Origin: Mycoplasma sp. Pen4
GTDB taxonomy: Bacteria > Bacillota_I > Bacilli_A > Mycoplasmatales > Metamycoplasmataceae
Direction of reading: 5' to 3'
Length of the DNA: 64,000 nt
NCBI RefSeq assembly: GCF_014352955.1
Contig: NZ_CP060691.1
Location: forward strand, 248,001 to 312,000
Shown here in pieces: positions 1 to 12,135 of the stretch; within the stretch, counting starts at the first letter, position 1; every line of letters begins with the position of its first letter. Below the pieces are notes generated by a model. The model saw only the letters and a list, made by a program, of their open reading frames with translations. It was not told the DNA's origin and ran no database searches. Made by a program: the position numbers and the translations under genes.

Positions 1-675
1 GGCACTAAATGTTAATGCATCTTCTGCGTTACCTCTACCTGCGTTATTTGAGAATATTGGCAATGAACCAAAGAAGGCATCTGGGAAGAATTTAATTTCA
101 CTAGTTTCCTTATGAGCCGTAGAGTGTGAACCAAGTGTAATGGCATTACCATTTTGTTCAACTCCTTTAACAATTCTAAAACTGTCTAATGTTAAAAGAT
201 CAGGTCCTCATGCAACATTTTGAATAAACCATTTAGTAAATTCAATAAATTGTTTTGGACGTACAGCTAAAACATATTCATCAAAGAAACTAAATGAACC
301 ATATTTAACTTCTAAAATGAATTCATCATTATTTTCTTCAACATATTTGTTAAAGAATTCATCGAATGAATATTTTTTATCTGAATCATTAAATTTAAAC
401 TCTGTACCTTCATCATTAACTGAAGCAACTTGTTTTTTATCACGGTTTAAAATTGCTAATTCGGGTTTTAATATCTTGTTATCTTTACTTTCATAAATCT
501 TTGAGTAATCGTTAGAAAATAAAGCCTTATTAGCAGGTGATAATGGTCCTAGTTTTTCGTCAGAACTATCAGCGTATGCAACAAGGGATCCAACTGAGAT
601 AGTTGAACCTACCGCTAATATTCCTAATGCTAAAAGTACTTTTTTTGGCAATGATCATTCTTTTAGTCTTTTCAT
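1..675 (-). CDS. oppA: OppA-like oligopeptide ABC transporter substrate-binding protein (N-terminal part)
   Basis: The first 225 codons are present; the 3' part lies outside the window. The start at 675 follows an AAAGGA Shine-Dalgarno sequence. The N-terminus (MKRLKEW, then about 20 hydrophobic residues ending GSLVAYA) is a signal peptide or membrane anchor without a lipobox Cys. The stretch WGPDLLTLDSFRIVKGVE near residues 155-172 and the following NAITLGSH resemble mycoplasma OppA/P100-type proteins as I remember them. Those bind peptides outside the cell and feed the OppBCDF importer. Only the N-terminal quarter is visible, so another large substrate-binding protein is possible. Confidence 0.5.
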
Positions 676-807
676 TTTTGCACATCCTTTTCTGTAATGG
701 TTTATATTAATAATATTAATATAACAATTTTACCAAAAAACGAGAGATTTCATAAGAGTATTTTTTTAGTTCACTAGATAAAAAAGATATTTATTAGTTG
801 AGGTAAT

Positions 808-3105
808 ATGAAGAAAAAAATGAAATTAACACTTTTTGGTGCTGTTACAGGTATTGCAGTTACAAGTTTAATCCTAGGTAGCACCATAGCATTTAAAAAC
901 AGCAAAAATAATGACGAAAAATTCGAAAATATCGATGTAAAAACAGTTACATTAGATGGAGATATTAATAAAAACAAAAATAACACACCAAAGATATTAA
1001 ATGATCACAACTACACAAAAATATTATCAATGAAAACACCTTATTTTAAGCAAGATAAAAACTCTCAATCAATGGTTTCAAATTTAATCAATGAATTAAA
1101 ATTAAGTAATGAAAATATCAAAAATATTTCAGATGATTTTCTTTTAGATAATCAAATTTTGACTCATGAAGTTAAATCATATTATTCAATTAAAAATGAT
1201 GTGACAAATTTAAGACCTTATACAATTACAAATTTATTTGATCAATATGGTTTTAAAAAACTTTTTAAAAAATATCAATCAATAAAAGCATTTGATACAT
1301 TAAGATCACTAGATACTACTAATCTCAAAGATATCAGTAGAGAATTGAGAACTGTTTTGAATTTTTTCTACAACATTAACAAAGAATATTTAATGGACCA
1401 CTTAACCGATTTACAGTGAAAATTAAAAAAAGATTTTAATGATTTACTTATAGATAAAAAACCTAATAATTTAATTTTCGAAATCAAAGAAAAAATCAAC
1501 GACATTAATAGGTTGAATGAAACTAAAAAGCATGAAAACGATCTTATAAATATCACAATTAACAACATCGATCAAGTTATAAATAAACTTGAAAACGATA
1601 TGAACGATATGGGTGATTCAATTAATGATTTACTAACTAAAATCGAAACTATCCAAGCAGTTGAAACAGATAAATTAAAGGCATTAAAAAATGAAATTCA
1701 AATTAAATATTGAAAACAAAGAATGTTTTTAAACAGGATTAATCTTTGAATCAATATAAATTCTTTTATTCATCACATTGAAAATGATTTTAGATTTAAT
1801 GATGAATTATTGAATAAGATGCAAGAAAATAAAGAAATAGCAGATATACTTTCTAAATATTTAATTGCTAAATTTACAACATTCAAAAATATATGAAGCA
1901 AAATTGTTGCAGAACTTAAATCTAGCGATCAAGTAATAAATAATGAACTTTTAAGCCTTGGAGATAAATATTTAAGTAATTTAGCATCAAGTTTTACTAA
2001 TAAAAATAATGTTAAAGATTTAAATAACTCATATAAAAATGAAACCATAAAATTCTTAACTGAAATTGAAGACACAATCATTGCAATGAATAGTATTTTT
2101 GATATAAATTTTGATAAATTATCAAAACGCTTTTTAAATGAAAAAAGAAACATCACACTAAATCTTCAGAAAAAAGAAGAATTATTAAATCACATTAATA
2201 AAGCTAAATTAGATAATGAAGTTCTAGATGATCAAATTAATATTTGAGAAACAAACATCAAAGAAACAACCAAAATTAATAATGATTTTAAACTCAAAAA
2301 CCCTAAAAATAAGCCACAAATATCAGTGAATCAAAATTCATTAGATAATCTAAAATCACAACTTAATAAACTAAAAGAACAAAAACAGACAAATGATAAT
2401 ATTATAGATTCTTACAGTAGAGAATTAAACGATGTTGAAAACAGAATGTATGATATTTATATCCCTGAAAATGAAAAAGAAATTAATTCATTAATTGTAA
2501 AATTCGATCAATTAAACTACACCATTGGATTATTAGTAAATTCTTATAAACGAAAATCAAACATTGACAATTGACCAAAATTAATAAATATAATTGATAA
2601 AAGTTCAATGTCTTTAAGTTCATTTTCGGATGCAGAAAATAAAATATTAAATCAAATAAACAAACATAAAGTAAATATTTCTAGATGATATATTGAAAAT
2701 GAAAATATCGTTAACGACTACAACACATATGTAAAAGTATTTAAAGATGCTAATCTTTCTGAACAAAATTTTGCAATAAAACTTTTAAAAGCCGCTAATA
2801 AAAATATCGATCACATCATTAATTCAAATCATAAAAATCTTCATGAGTTAAAAAATGAAAATATTAAATTAACTGAGTCACTTTCTAAGTTAGAACATAA
2901 TTCATATGAATATGATGATGCGTTAGAAACAATTAAACAAAATGAGAAAGAAATTTCTGCTATAGAAAGTGAGTTATTAATTCTTAAAAAACGTAAAAGT
3001 GAATATGATTTTTACAATCAAATCACCAAAAGTTTACTCGAAAAAATGTTAGACATTTCTAATGAGAGTTCAAGAAGTTTCGAAACTTATAACACTACGG
3101 TATAG
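808..3105 (+). CDS. large coiled-coil surface protein, function unknown
   Basis: A 765-residue protein that is open only with TGA read as Trp; it ends at TAG. The start at 808 has a good GAGGT Shine-Dalgarno. Residues about 7-28 form a hydrophobic segment (TLFGAVTGIAVTSLILG) with no lipobox Cys, so it is probably an uncleaved signal anchor with the rest outside the cell. The body is rich in Lys, Asn, Glu and Leu, with long heptad-like stretches such as LKSQLNKLKEQKQTNDNI that suggest coiled coils. No catalytic motif is seen. It is transcribed away from the oppA-like gene and meets the giant lipoprotein gene tail to tail at a shared hairpin. I do not recognise the family. Confidence 0.8.
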
Positions 3106-3109
3106 ATAA

Positions 3110-3139
3110 AAAAGACACTTTTTTGGAAAGTGTCTTTTA
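3110..3139. terminator. bidirectional intrinsic terminator
   Basis: An inverted repeat AAAAGACACTT / AAGTGTCTTTT has A/T tracts on both sides. It lies between two convergent genes and can stop transcription from either. Confidence 0.8.
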
Positions 3140-3143
3140 ATTA

Positions 3144-6100
3144 TTATTTATTAGCCATTAAAGTATTTTTAATGTATTCAACAATATCTAATGTTGCTTT
3201 TTGTTCAGCATATAATTTCGCTAAATCAAATGATGTAAATACATCACCATTTTCTGAATCATTATTGAAAATTGATGGTGAGAATTTCATGAAACCATTT
3301 GAAACAATAACATAACCATCTCTTGAATTTAAGAAATTGTAGTAAGCATCTCTTGCAGATTCAAATGTTGATTTTAATGTTTCAAGGTTATCTGAATTAT
3401 TTGATTTTTTAGCATTTAAGTAAGCTAAGTTTGCATCATTGAATGATTTTTCTAATCCTAAGAATTGTGTGTATAACTCTTTTTGTCTTACAACATCATC
3501 TTCACCATCAGCATTTGTTGCTTCAATGTTGTTTTGTAAGTTATCTGTTACAGCACGGTAAACTCTATTGCTTGATCTTAATTGTTTAATAAATTCAGAT
3601 GTAAGACCAAATACATATTTATCTTCCATCGAGTCACTAATTAAAGCAGCATCCATTAACTCATTTAATTCTTTACCTTTAGAAATTTCAAATTGTCTAA
3701 TAGCAGCAAAGATTTCTTGACCAGGTACAATAGCGTATTCTTTTTCTAATTTTCTAATTCTTCTTCTAAATCCATTGATGTGGTCGTTAGAATCTGAAAT
3801 ATTTTTATCAATAAGTGCATTTAAATTGTTTTGGTAAGTATCTTCATCACCAAGCGCTGATAATTTAGATTTTACAAATGTATTAATAAGTGATAAGTAG
3901 AAGTTTAAATCTTCAAGTGTGTGCTCTTCATTTGCTCCTTTTTTAAGGAATTTTCTAAATGCACGATCATTTAATAAGTCCATTGGTAAATCTCTAAAGT
4001 AATCATAATCAATTGAACTTAAACCATATCAAACACCATTTTCATCATTTGCTTGACTAATTTTGTTGTAAATTTCTTGGTATTTTGCATATGTATCAGT
4101 AAATCATTGTTTTGCAACTGCTGCATCTGTGAAGTTTTCTTCATGCATTAATGTAGGGAATAAGTTAGCAAATTCTTCAACAAGAGCTTTAACAGTATCT
4201 TTTCTTGCAAGTAGATCCTGTCTACCATCAGTTTCTGCATTAGCAAATGCATTTTTAAACCCATCTCATAATGTTGTTCCATCATATGGTTCTTCACCTT
4301 CAACTGGTGCTTTACCATAGAATTTTTGAAGTGATGTTATATCTGTTTTTAATTTTGCATAAGCTTGGTCATATTGTTCTTTTGTTGCGTTTTCATCAGC
4401 ATTTAATGTTGTAAATGTACCTAAAAGTGCTCTTAAAATTGTGTTAATTTGTCCATCAAGAGTATCTCTAAACTCTGAAGTTTCATAGTGATATTTTCCT
4501 TCTTCACTAGTTAATTCAGTTGTATATTTATTAACTAATTCTGTAAGTTTAGGAACAACTGTTTCTGTTGCATATGATTTTGATGTTGCTAAATCACTTT
4601 TAGCATTAGTATCAAGAGTTTTTAAAGCCGCCATATCTTGATTTAACCCTGCTCTAATAACAGTGTTGTATTCATTGATTAATGCTTCTTCTTGTTCAAT
4701 TTGTCTTGTGAATCTTGTACTAATGTTGCTAATTCCATATGTAGTTCTTGTTGTTTCATCATTTAAGTCGATTGAAAGTAATTTGTAGTATGTAAATAAA
4801 TTATCTAATGTTGTGATAATTGAATCAATACGTTTAAGAGCGATTAATTTATCTACTGCTCTTACAACAGTATCTTCTGGCATTCTGTTAATTTCACTTA
4901 ATTGTCCAAATACATATGTTCTTGCTTTTTTATATTCTCTAAATTCAGCTGATGCAGATTCATCACCTTCAAATTCAACGTTTAACTCTCTATATTTTGC
5001 ATCAATTGTTGTTCTGAATTTATCATACACTGTACCTGTTCTACCTGAGAAATTAAGCATTGAAGCAATTTCATTTTGGTAGCCAGTTAATTCATTTGTA
5101 GTGTCTTTATCAAATTCAGCTAATTCTTTTTCAATTTCCTGGAATGAGTAAAGGAAATCATTTACTGTTACATTTGATGTTGTAAATTGGAATTTAGTAA
5201 GTTTAACTAATAAATAAATATATTTAGCGTATAACTTACCGTATGCAACTGAATTTAAGTAATCTTTAGCTTTTGTTGTATATAAAGTTTGGAATTTAGC
5301 AATAACTTTTTGTGCTGCTACACTTAATTGGTCAAAAACGTTTTGATCATTAATTTTTGCACTAAGCGGATATTCTGATACTTTCATTGTTTGAGGGATT
5401 GCAAGTTTGTTATAATCAAAATCACCAAAAGTGAATGGGTTTTGAATTGCTCTATATCAAACGTTTAATTCTATACTGTAGAATGTTTTTACTTGGTTAT
5501 ATAATGTTTGGTTCTCTGTATTTGTTGAAAGTACTGTTTGGTAAAGTTTAATAGTGTCTTTTACAGCTTGAAGATTTTCTTGTTTTTCAGGAGCTCCATT
5601 TGCATCTCAGTTAGAAACGATTAATTCAAGATCTTTAATTCTTCATTGTGCTAATTCATCCATGAATTTTTCAGCTGGATAGTTAATATCTGCATTTCTT
5701 AATTCGTGTAAGTATTCAGCTAAAATAATTCCGATATTGTCAATTAAGAAACGAAGTCTTTGACGTAAGAAGTTTCTGTTTTCATATGTTTCTTCAACTG
5801 TTTTAACTTCTTCGATTGATTTTTCGATCTTGTCAATTGTATTATCAATAATTGTTTGGTTTGATTGATATAACTCTGGTTGAGATGTTTTTGCAGCTTC
5901 AAGGAATTTTTGTAAGAATTTAGATAACTTGTTAATTGCATATTTTGTAGATGATGAACGTTTGATTAATTTTTGTTCAATGAATTCGATTCTATCTTTT
6001 AATGATTCAATTTCATTTTCTTTTAATTTAAGATCATTTTTCTCAAGTTCATTTTTATCAAATGGATTAGTTGTAGGTTGACCACCTTGGTTATCTATTG

Positions 6101-6556
6101 TTCCTGTGCTTGTACCTGTTCCTGGAGTTTCTGTACCAGGTTTTACAACACCGTTTTCTTTTAAGTCATTAAGTTCTTTTTGTGCATTTCTTAAGTCTTT
6201 TTTAGCTGCTGATAATAATTCTTGAAGTTTTGCATCAATTGTTTTTTCGAATTGATCTTTAAATGCGTTAAAAGCAAGAATATCTTCAATTTTTAATGAT
6301 TTATTTTCAATTTTTGCATTAATTTCATCTTCTTTATCACTTAATAATTTATTTTGTGATCTATAGAATTCTGGTTCAGTTTTTAAAGCATCTAATTTAG
6401 ATTCCAATTTGCTAAGTAATGTTGTTTTATTATTAGCAAATTCTTTAACTTTAGCATCGTTATCTTTCTCTGTGTTACCACATGAGGCCACTAATAAAAC
6501 TGGTGATAATGCTAAAACAGAACTAGCTGTTAATAGGTTTTTAATATTTTTTTCAT
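3144..6556 (-). pseudogene. giant lipoprotein gene, out of frame at a poly-A tract (possibly phase-variable OFF)
   Basis: The reading frame from about 6548 down to the TAA at 3144 encodes about 1130 residues with a clear lipobox (LSPVLLVASC, Cys at 6482-6480). The protein is Lys/Glu-rich and coiled-coil-like, with a Thr/Gly-rich linker near residue 130 (KPGTETPGTGTSTGT). The only start with a good Shine-Dalgarno (AAAGGA, 7 bases before ATG at 6556) is in another frame: ATG is followed by exactly seven A (6555-6549 on this strand) and reaches TAA after eight codons. One more A would join the start to the lipobox frame. This may be a natural OFF state, a dead gene or a sequencing error. No domain of known function is recognised. 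Confidence 0.7.
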
Positions 6557-6628
6557 TATGATTTCCTTTTCTTTGTAAATAAATTAACCTCTAATTTATT
6601 GCATATTTTAATATATAAATTTTACCAA

Positions 6629-6657
6629 ATTATAAGAAAGTCTTTAATCATTCCACA
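6629..6657 (-). promoter_or_regulatory. promoter of the giant lipoprotein gene
   Basis: On the minus strand, TATAAT (6634-6629) lies 17 bases after TGTGGA (6657-6652), about 75 bases before the ATG at 6556. The -10 is perfect and the -35 is atypical. Confidence 0.5.
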
Positions 6658-6675
6658 TTTGGCAAAAGATCTGTA

Positions 6676-6718
6676 AAAAACACACTTTACCAACAAAGTA
6701 TTGGTGAAGTGTGTTTTT
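6676..6718 (-). terminator. terminator of the rpsB-tsf operon
   Basis: The stem ACACACTT(T)ACCAA / TTGGT(G)AAGTGTGT is followed by a T run on the minus strand, about 55 bases beyond the tsf stop codon. Confidence 0.85.
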
Positions 6719-6770
6719 GTAACTATAATTTAATTATTTTATTAATATTAAATTAAATGAAATGATTTTA

Positions 6771-7652
6771 TTATTTTGTAACCATTCCAGCTACTTCTTC
6801 AGCAAAGTTAGATTGAACTTTTTCAATTCCTTCTCCAACTTCAAATCTAATAGCATCTACTAAAACACATCCGTGGTTTTGTAAATATTTTGCTACTGAT
6901 AAAGAATCTTCCATTACAAATGGTTGTTTTTCTAAAACAAATTCTGATAATTGTTTGTTTAATCATCCTTCTGTAATAGCTTGTTGGATTTTTTCAGGTT
7001 TAGCTTCAAAGTTAGCAGGTTTTTCAAAACCTTCTTTAATTGATTCTAATCTGTCTGCAGGAATTTGTTCAACTAATACGAACTCAGGGTTCATAGCTGA
7101 AACATGCATTGCAACGTTTCTTGCTGCATCTGTGTTGTTTCCGTTAACAACTACTACTGATGCAACACGTTGGTTAGCATGAACATATACACCTAATACT
7201 TGGTTATCTGCTGCGTCAATACGTGCGATACGACGAAGTGAGATCTTTTCTCCGATAACTGCTGTTGCTTCTACTAAAGCTTGTTCAACTGTTTGACCGT
7301 CGCTTAACTTAACTGTTAAAGCTTCTTCTGTTGTCTTAACGTTAGCATTAAATACAGCTTTCGCAATTTCGTCTAAAAGTGAGATAAACTTCTCGTTCTT
7401 AGCAACGAAATCTGTTTCAGAGTTAACTTCGATTAACACAGCGTGCTTGTCATCACCCATAGCTGCAACTGCACCTTCAGCGGCAACACGACCAGCCTTC
7501 TTAGCTGCCTTAACGATTCCGTTTTCTCTTAATCATTGAATAGCTGCTTCAATTTCATATTCTGTAGCTTCTAAAGCTTTTTTACAATCAACTAATGCTG
7601 AGTTTGTTCTAGCACGTAGTTCTTTGATTAATTCCATTTTGTTATCTGCCAT
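6771..7652 (-). CDS. tsf: elongation factor Ts
   Basis: A 293-residue EF-Ts, the nucleotide-exchange factor that releases GDP from EF-Tu in translation. The N-terminal UBA-like part reads MADNKMELIKELRARTNSALVDCKKALE, split here by family knowledge into the ribosome/EF-Tu contact helix; the core motif ETDFVAKNEKF, which contacts EF-Tu, follows. The length agrees with bacterial EF-Ts. The start at 7652 follows an AGGAG Shine-Dalgarno. Two Trp codons are TGA. It lies 48 bases after rpsB, the usual order, and is presumably cotranscribed from the rpsB promoter. Confidence 0.97.
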
Positions 7653-7700
7653 ATTTTCTCCTAATGTAGATTTGATTTTAATTTTTAACGTTAAAGATTA

Positions 7701-8513
7701 TTAGTTGTTTCTTTCTTTAGCGAATGTAGGTAAAACGATTTTTTCTTCGTCTTGGTAAGCAAATTTAGCTTCCCCACCTTTTGCTTTAACAATAGCATCA
7801 GCTAATACTGTCATAATTAAAGCGATTGATTTAGCTGAGTCATCGTTTGCAGGGATTCCGAAGTCAAGTAAATCTGGGTTAGCGTTTGTATCTAAAATAC
7901 CAATAACTTTGATTTTCTTTCTTCTTGCTTCTTTAACTGCGATTTCGTCTTCGTTTGGATCTGCAACGATCATAACTTGTGGTAAACGGTTCATGTTACG
8001 GATACCATCTAAGTTTTTGTGTAATTTTTCTAATTCTTTTTGGAAGTTTAAAGCTTCTTTCTTTGTGTATCCAACAAAGTTTTTAGCTGCTTTAGCTTCT
8101 AATTCGTTCATTTTAGCAACACGCGACATAATTGTAGCGTTGTTTGTTAATGTACCACCTAATCATCTTTCTGTTACGTATAATGAACCTGTTCTTTCAG
8201 CTGCTTCTTTAACAGCATCACGAGCTTGTTTCTTTGTACCAACAAAGATGAATTGTGCATTCTTAGATGCTAATGTGTTTACTAATGAGTAAGCGTATTC
8301 TAAGAATTTTTGTGTTTTTGTAATGTCAATGATGTGTGAACCCTTGTTACGTTTGTTTGGAACGATGTATTCTTTCATTTTAGGGTTTCATAAGTGTGTT
8401 TTGTGTCCGAAGTAAGCTCCAGCTTCTAATAATTTTGATTTTGGAACAATTGGAGTTTTAGCTTCTCTTGTAGAAGTTTTAACTTCTTTTTTGTTTTCTG
8501 TTGTATTTGTCAT
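7701..8513 (-). CDS. rpsB: 30S ribosomal protein S2
   Basis: A 270-residue S2 of the small ribosomal subunit. Family blocks are clear: [18 protein letters not shown] near residue 30, [25 protein letters not shown] with TGA for Trp, and [21 protein letters not shown] in the second half. The N-terminus has an extra 25 or so charged residues and the C-terminus a short acidic tail. It is the first gene of the rpsB-tsf pair, preceded by a structured leader of about 120-150 bases. Confidence 0.97.
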
Positions 8514-8690
8514 TTTATTTTTCCTTTAGTTTGTTTTTTCTTCATAATCACTTCTAACGCCTAGCACTATTATTAGCACACCCAAGCGAATCCATGATTA
8601 CTGTAATTTAATTTACAGATCTAAGAGTATTACTTTTAACTGCTTAAAAATAACTCTTATATCTATTTTATATAAAAAGCAATAAAATCA
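8514..8690 (-). promoter_or_regulatory. rpsB promoter and structured leader
   Basis: On the minus strand a TTGCTT box near 8682 precedes TATA-rich -10 sequence at about 8655-8665. The transcript would carry a leader of more than 100 bases before the rpsB ATG at 8513. The stretch 8530-8605 is less AT-rich than its surroundings and holds nested complementary segments (AATCA with TGATT, CGC with GCG). It could be an S2 autoregulatory leader; the sequence alone does not prove this. Confidence 0.4.
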
Positions 8691-8727
8691 AAATTTTTTA
8701 TTCAAAAACTTCGATGCCGTCAAAATG

Positions 8728-8757
8728 AAAAAATCTAACCACAAAATGATTAGATTT
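8728..8757 (-). terminator. pgk terminator
   Basis: On the minus strand AAATCTAATC pairs with GGTTAGATTT, followed by T residues, about 10 bases after the pgk stop codon. Confidence 0.75.
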
Positions 8758-8767
8758 CCATAAAAAA

Positions 8768-9952
8768 TTATTTATCTTGTACAGCTGCAACAGCAGGTAA
8801 TTCTAATCCTTGAAGCAATTCTAAACTTGCCCCACCACCTGTTGAAACGTGTGTAAATTTATCTTCCATACCAAGTTTTTCAACGGCAGCAACTGAGTCC
8901 CCACCACCTACAACTGTGTATGCTCCTTTTAATTTAGCAACTGATTCACAAACTGCTAATGTACCTTTTTGGAAGTTAACGAATTCAGCCACTCCCATAG
9001 GCCCGTTTCATACTACTGTTTTAGCATTTTCTAATGTTTTTTGAATTAATTCAATTGACTTAGGTCCAATGTCAAGTCCCATTCATCCATCTTGAATGTT
9101 TCCTTCTTGAATTGAAGGTTCAACATCTTCAAATCCTTTAGCACATGCATGGTCAATTGGTAATACAACTTTGTCTGCATATTTAGCTAAGAATTCTTTT
9201 GCTAATTCAATGTAATCTTTTTCAACAAGTGATGTACCTGTTGTTTCACCTTTGGCTGCCATAAATGTGTAAGCCATAGCACCACCAATAATGATTTTAT
9301 CTGCGATTTTTACTAAGTTTTCAATAACTTGAATTTTATCTGAAACTTTAGCACCACCGATAATTGCTACATATGGATGCTCTGGGTTTGTGATAACTTT
9401 GTTTAATGAGTTAACTTCTTTTTCCATTAAGTAACCAAGTGCTGATTCTTTAATGTTTGCAGAAATACCTACGTTTGAAGCGTGTGCTCTATGTGCTGTT
9501 CCGAAAGCATCATTAATAAACACATCGCCAAGAGATGCTCAGTAAGCACCTAATTCTGGGTTGTTTTTGCTTTCTGCTTTATCGTTTAAGTCTTCAAAAC
9601 GTGTGTTTTCAACTAATAAAACATCACCAGGTTGCATATTTGCAACTGCATTTTCTAAAAGTGATCCTCTTGTTTCTGGAACAAAGATAACTGGTCTTTG
9701 TAATAATCTAGCTAATTCAACTGCTACTGGACGTAAGCTTTTTGATGCTAAATCTTCTGTTGTTTTAATTCTTCCTAAGTGTGAGAATAAGATTGCTTTT
9801 CCACCATCATTAATAATTTTGTTAATTGTTGGTAATGCTGCAACAATTCTTTTGTTTGATGAAATTACACCATCTTTAACAGGAACGTTAAAATCAACTC
9901 TAACTAAAACTTTTTTATCGTTTAATTGTAAATCGTTAATTGTTTTTTTCAT
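8768..9952 (-). CDS. pgk: phosphoglycerate kinase
   Basis: A 394-residue cytosolic enzyme that transfers phosphate from 1,3-bisphosphoglycerate to ADP in glycolysis. Visible motifs are [14 protein letters not shown] near residue 17, the substrate-binding [13 protein letters not shown], the hinge block [14 protein letters not shown], and the C-terminal [13 protein letters not shown] and [13 protein letters not shown] nucleotide-binding loops. Length is normal. A strong AAGGAG Shine-Dalgarno precedes the ATG at 9952. It is a single-gene unit with its own terminator. Confidence 0.97.
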
Positions 9953-10111
9953 ACTACTCCTTTTTGTAATTTAAGTATTTAAATTATAAAGACTTTTATT
10001 GCATAGTTTATCAAAATAAACATATATTATTTGCGAGATTAATCATGTTGAAAATCTTGGTGTGTTGAAAGGTGCTATTATTTTACTAATACCACTAGCA
10101 CATAGATAAAA

Positions 10112-10132
10112 ACAATTGCCTTACGGCAATTG
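10112..10132 (-). terminator. potABCD operon terminator
   Basis: A perfect 9-bp stem, ACAATTGCC / GGCAATTGT, has a 3-base TTAC-type loop and a T run on the minus strand, 2 bases after the potD stop codon. Confidence 0.9.
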
Positions 10133-10134
10133 TC

Positions 10135-12135
10135 TTAGCTTTTTGTTTGTGTGTAATAGTAAACTGATGCATCAGTAGAAAGTTGATCATTAATTGGTAA
10201 TAATGCTTTGTGTATGGTGTTTTTGTCATTATTGATTTCAAAAATATCAATAACATTAGCATCTTGACCTTCTAAAGCATCAGCAAAGTAATTACGTAAA
10301 ATTAATAAATAAATAATATCTTGTGTTGGTACATAGTTAACATAGTTAAAGTTTGTTAATTGACCATAACCTTCATTTAAGTCATCATCACTTAAATCAA
10401 GATATGAAATTTTACGTGCGATGAAAGTAGCAACAAAATCTGCTTTATCTTCGTTTGTTTGAATTTCATTATCTGCAATGTATTTCTTAAGATCATCAAA
10501 ATTATCTTTGAAAATTTGTTCTAAAACACTAATTTCAAATTCTAGTTCGTTGCTATTCTTGAATTCGAAATCATATTCCGAGTTCTCTAGTACATTTGTT
10601 AATTTTTGGATTAAATCAGCAAAATTGTTTTCTAAATAATCTTTAATGATTTTTGGATAAATGTTAATTCTAGTATCAATATCAACATCTTGATCCATTT
10701 TACCATCAAGGTATTTTTCATGATCAGCTATTGCTTGATAATATTCATCAAAATACTTTTTATTCTGTGCTGTAGATAAATTGGTTAAGTTTGTATACTT
10801 CTCAACAAAACTTTCTTTTAATTGATCATTTGTCTCGTTTTCTTCAACTTCGGCTAATGAATCAAATGATTTAAATCTTAAATCTTTTCAAACATTTGAA
10901 ATTACAAATTCATTAAATAACTTTTTATTTACATCGGTTAAGCCTGAAACACCAGAGATTGCATGTTGCGTATTAAAGTCGTTTATCTCTTTATTTAAGG
11001 CAATAAAGTTATTTAAGAAACTATTTCTAGCTGCTTTGACAAATAATTTATTATCAGCATCAGTATTTTGACTTGAAAGCACAAAACCATCTACAAGTAG
11101 TAAATTTTGTTTAGGTTTAATAACTCTAATTTCACCATCTTCAACTTTATTGTTTTCACTAAAGTTATCAGATCCATAATATGCATCGATTGCATCACCA
11201 TTATACATAATAGATGCATTTAAATCATCACGTCTATGATCGATGAAATTATTTAAAAGTTCTAAACCATCACCTTCAAATGAAATATTTTTAGCATTTG
11301 TAACATCAAAACCGGTTCCATCTTTGATTAAAGACTTAAAACTATCAATAAGTTTTTTATAAGTATCATTTGTGACTTCACCAGTAAACTCATCAGATGT
11401 TCTTGAACCATTTGCAAGAAGTCAATAAGATGAACCATAAAGCATATTATCACGAATGGCATCAGTAATGATTCAATTATCAAAACCATTATCGTGTAGT
11501 ATTTTTAGTACATTAATAAATGTTCTAACACCGCCATCACCATTAAATTCTGGATTATTTTTGTAGTGATCTAAATTAATGCTTCCGTCTTCTGTGCTTT
11601 TTTCTTTACTAATTGGGTTTTTGTGAATGTTGTAAGCAATAACAGTATCTTGAGAATAGTATGGGAAGAAGTATTCTCATAAATGCGCATTAATTTCTTT
11701 ACCATCATAATCAGTTTTAAGCACTTCATCATAACTTGCCATATGATCTCAAACTTCTTTACGTAAAACTAATTTAACCATTGTTTCTTTAAGTTCTTGA
11801 TTATGTTCTAATTCTGGCATGTCAAATAAAGTAGCATAATCGATTTTTTGAAGTCTACCTTTTTTAACTAAGTTAGCAGCAAGGAAATCGGTACCGATAC
11901 CCGCTGCAGCTTTATTATTAATTAAAGCATTTTCAAATTCACTAATTTCGTTGAATTGTTTGTAATTAAATTCTTGTTCCATTTTACTTCTGTTATCTTC
12001 AGACATATATGATTTGAAGTTGAAAAATGGTAATTTGTATGGGTGTGTTGCTTTATAAGCAATTGTTGTTGCTAAAAGCCCGACTGTTGTAATTGAAAGA
12101 GCTGCTATTGATAAGTTTCTAAGAAACTTTCTCAT
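10135..12135 (-). CDS. potD: spermidine/putrescine ABC transporter substrate-binding protein PotD
   Basis: A 666-residue protein, much longer than the roughly 350 residues of the E. coli protein, as is common in mycoplasmas. The N-terminal hydrophobic helix (residues 10-27) lacks a lipobox Cys and probably serves as an anchor. The block NFKSYMSEDNRSKMEQEFN, followed by KAAAGIGTDFLAANLVKKGRLQKIDY, matches the polyamine-binding fold. The ATG overlaps the potC stop codon (TAATG), so translation is coupled. It is the last gene of the pot operon. The C-terminal half is mycoplasma-specific and I see no known domain there. Confidence 0.85.

Noticed and set aside
774-986. Small minus-strand frame over the start of the coiled-coil gene
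   Set aside because: It is opposite a well-supported gene with a Shine-Dalgarno sequence, and is only Ile/Leu/Phe-rich as expected for antisense of Lys/Asn-rich codons.
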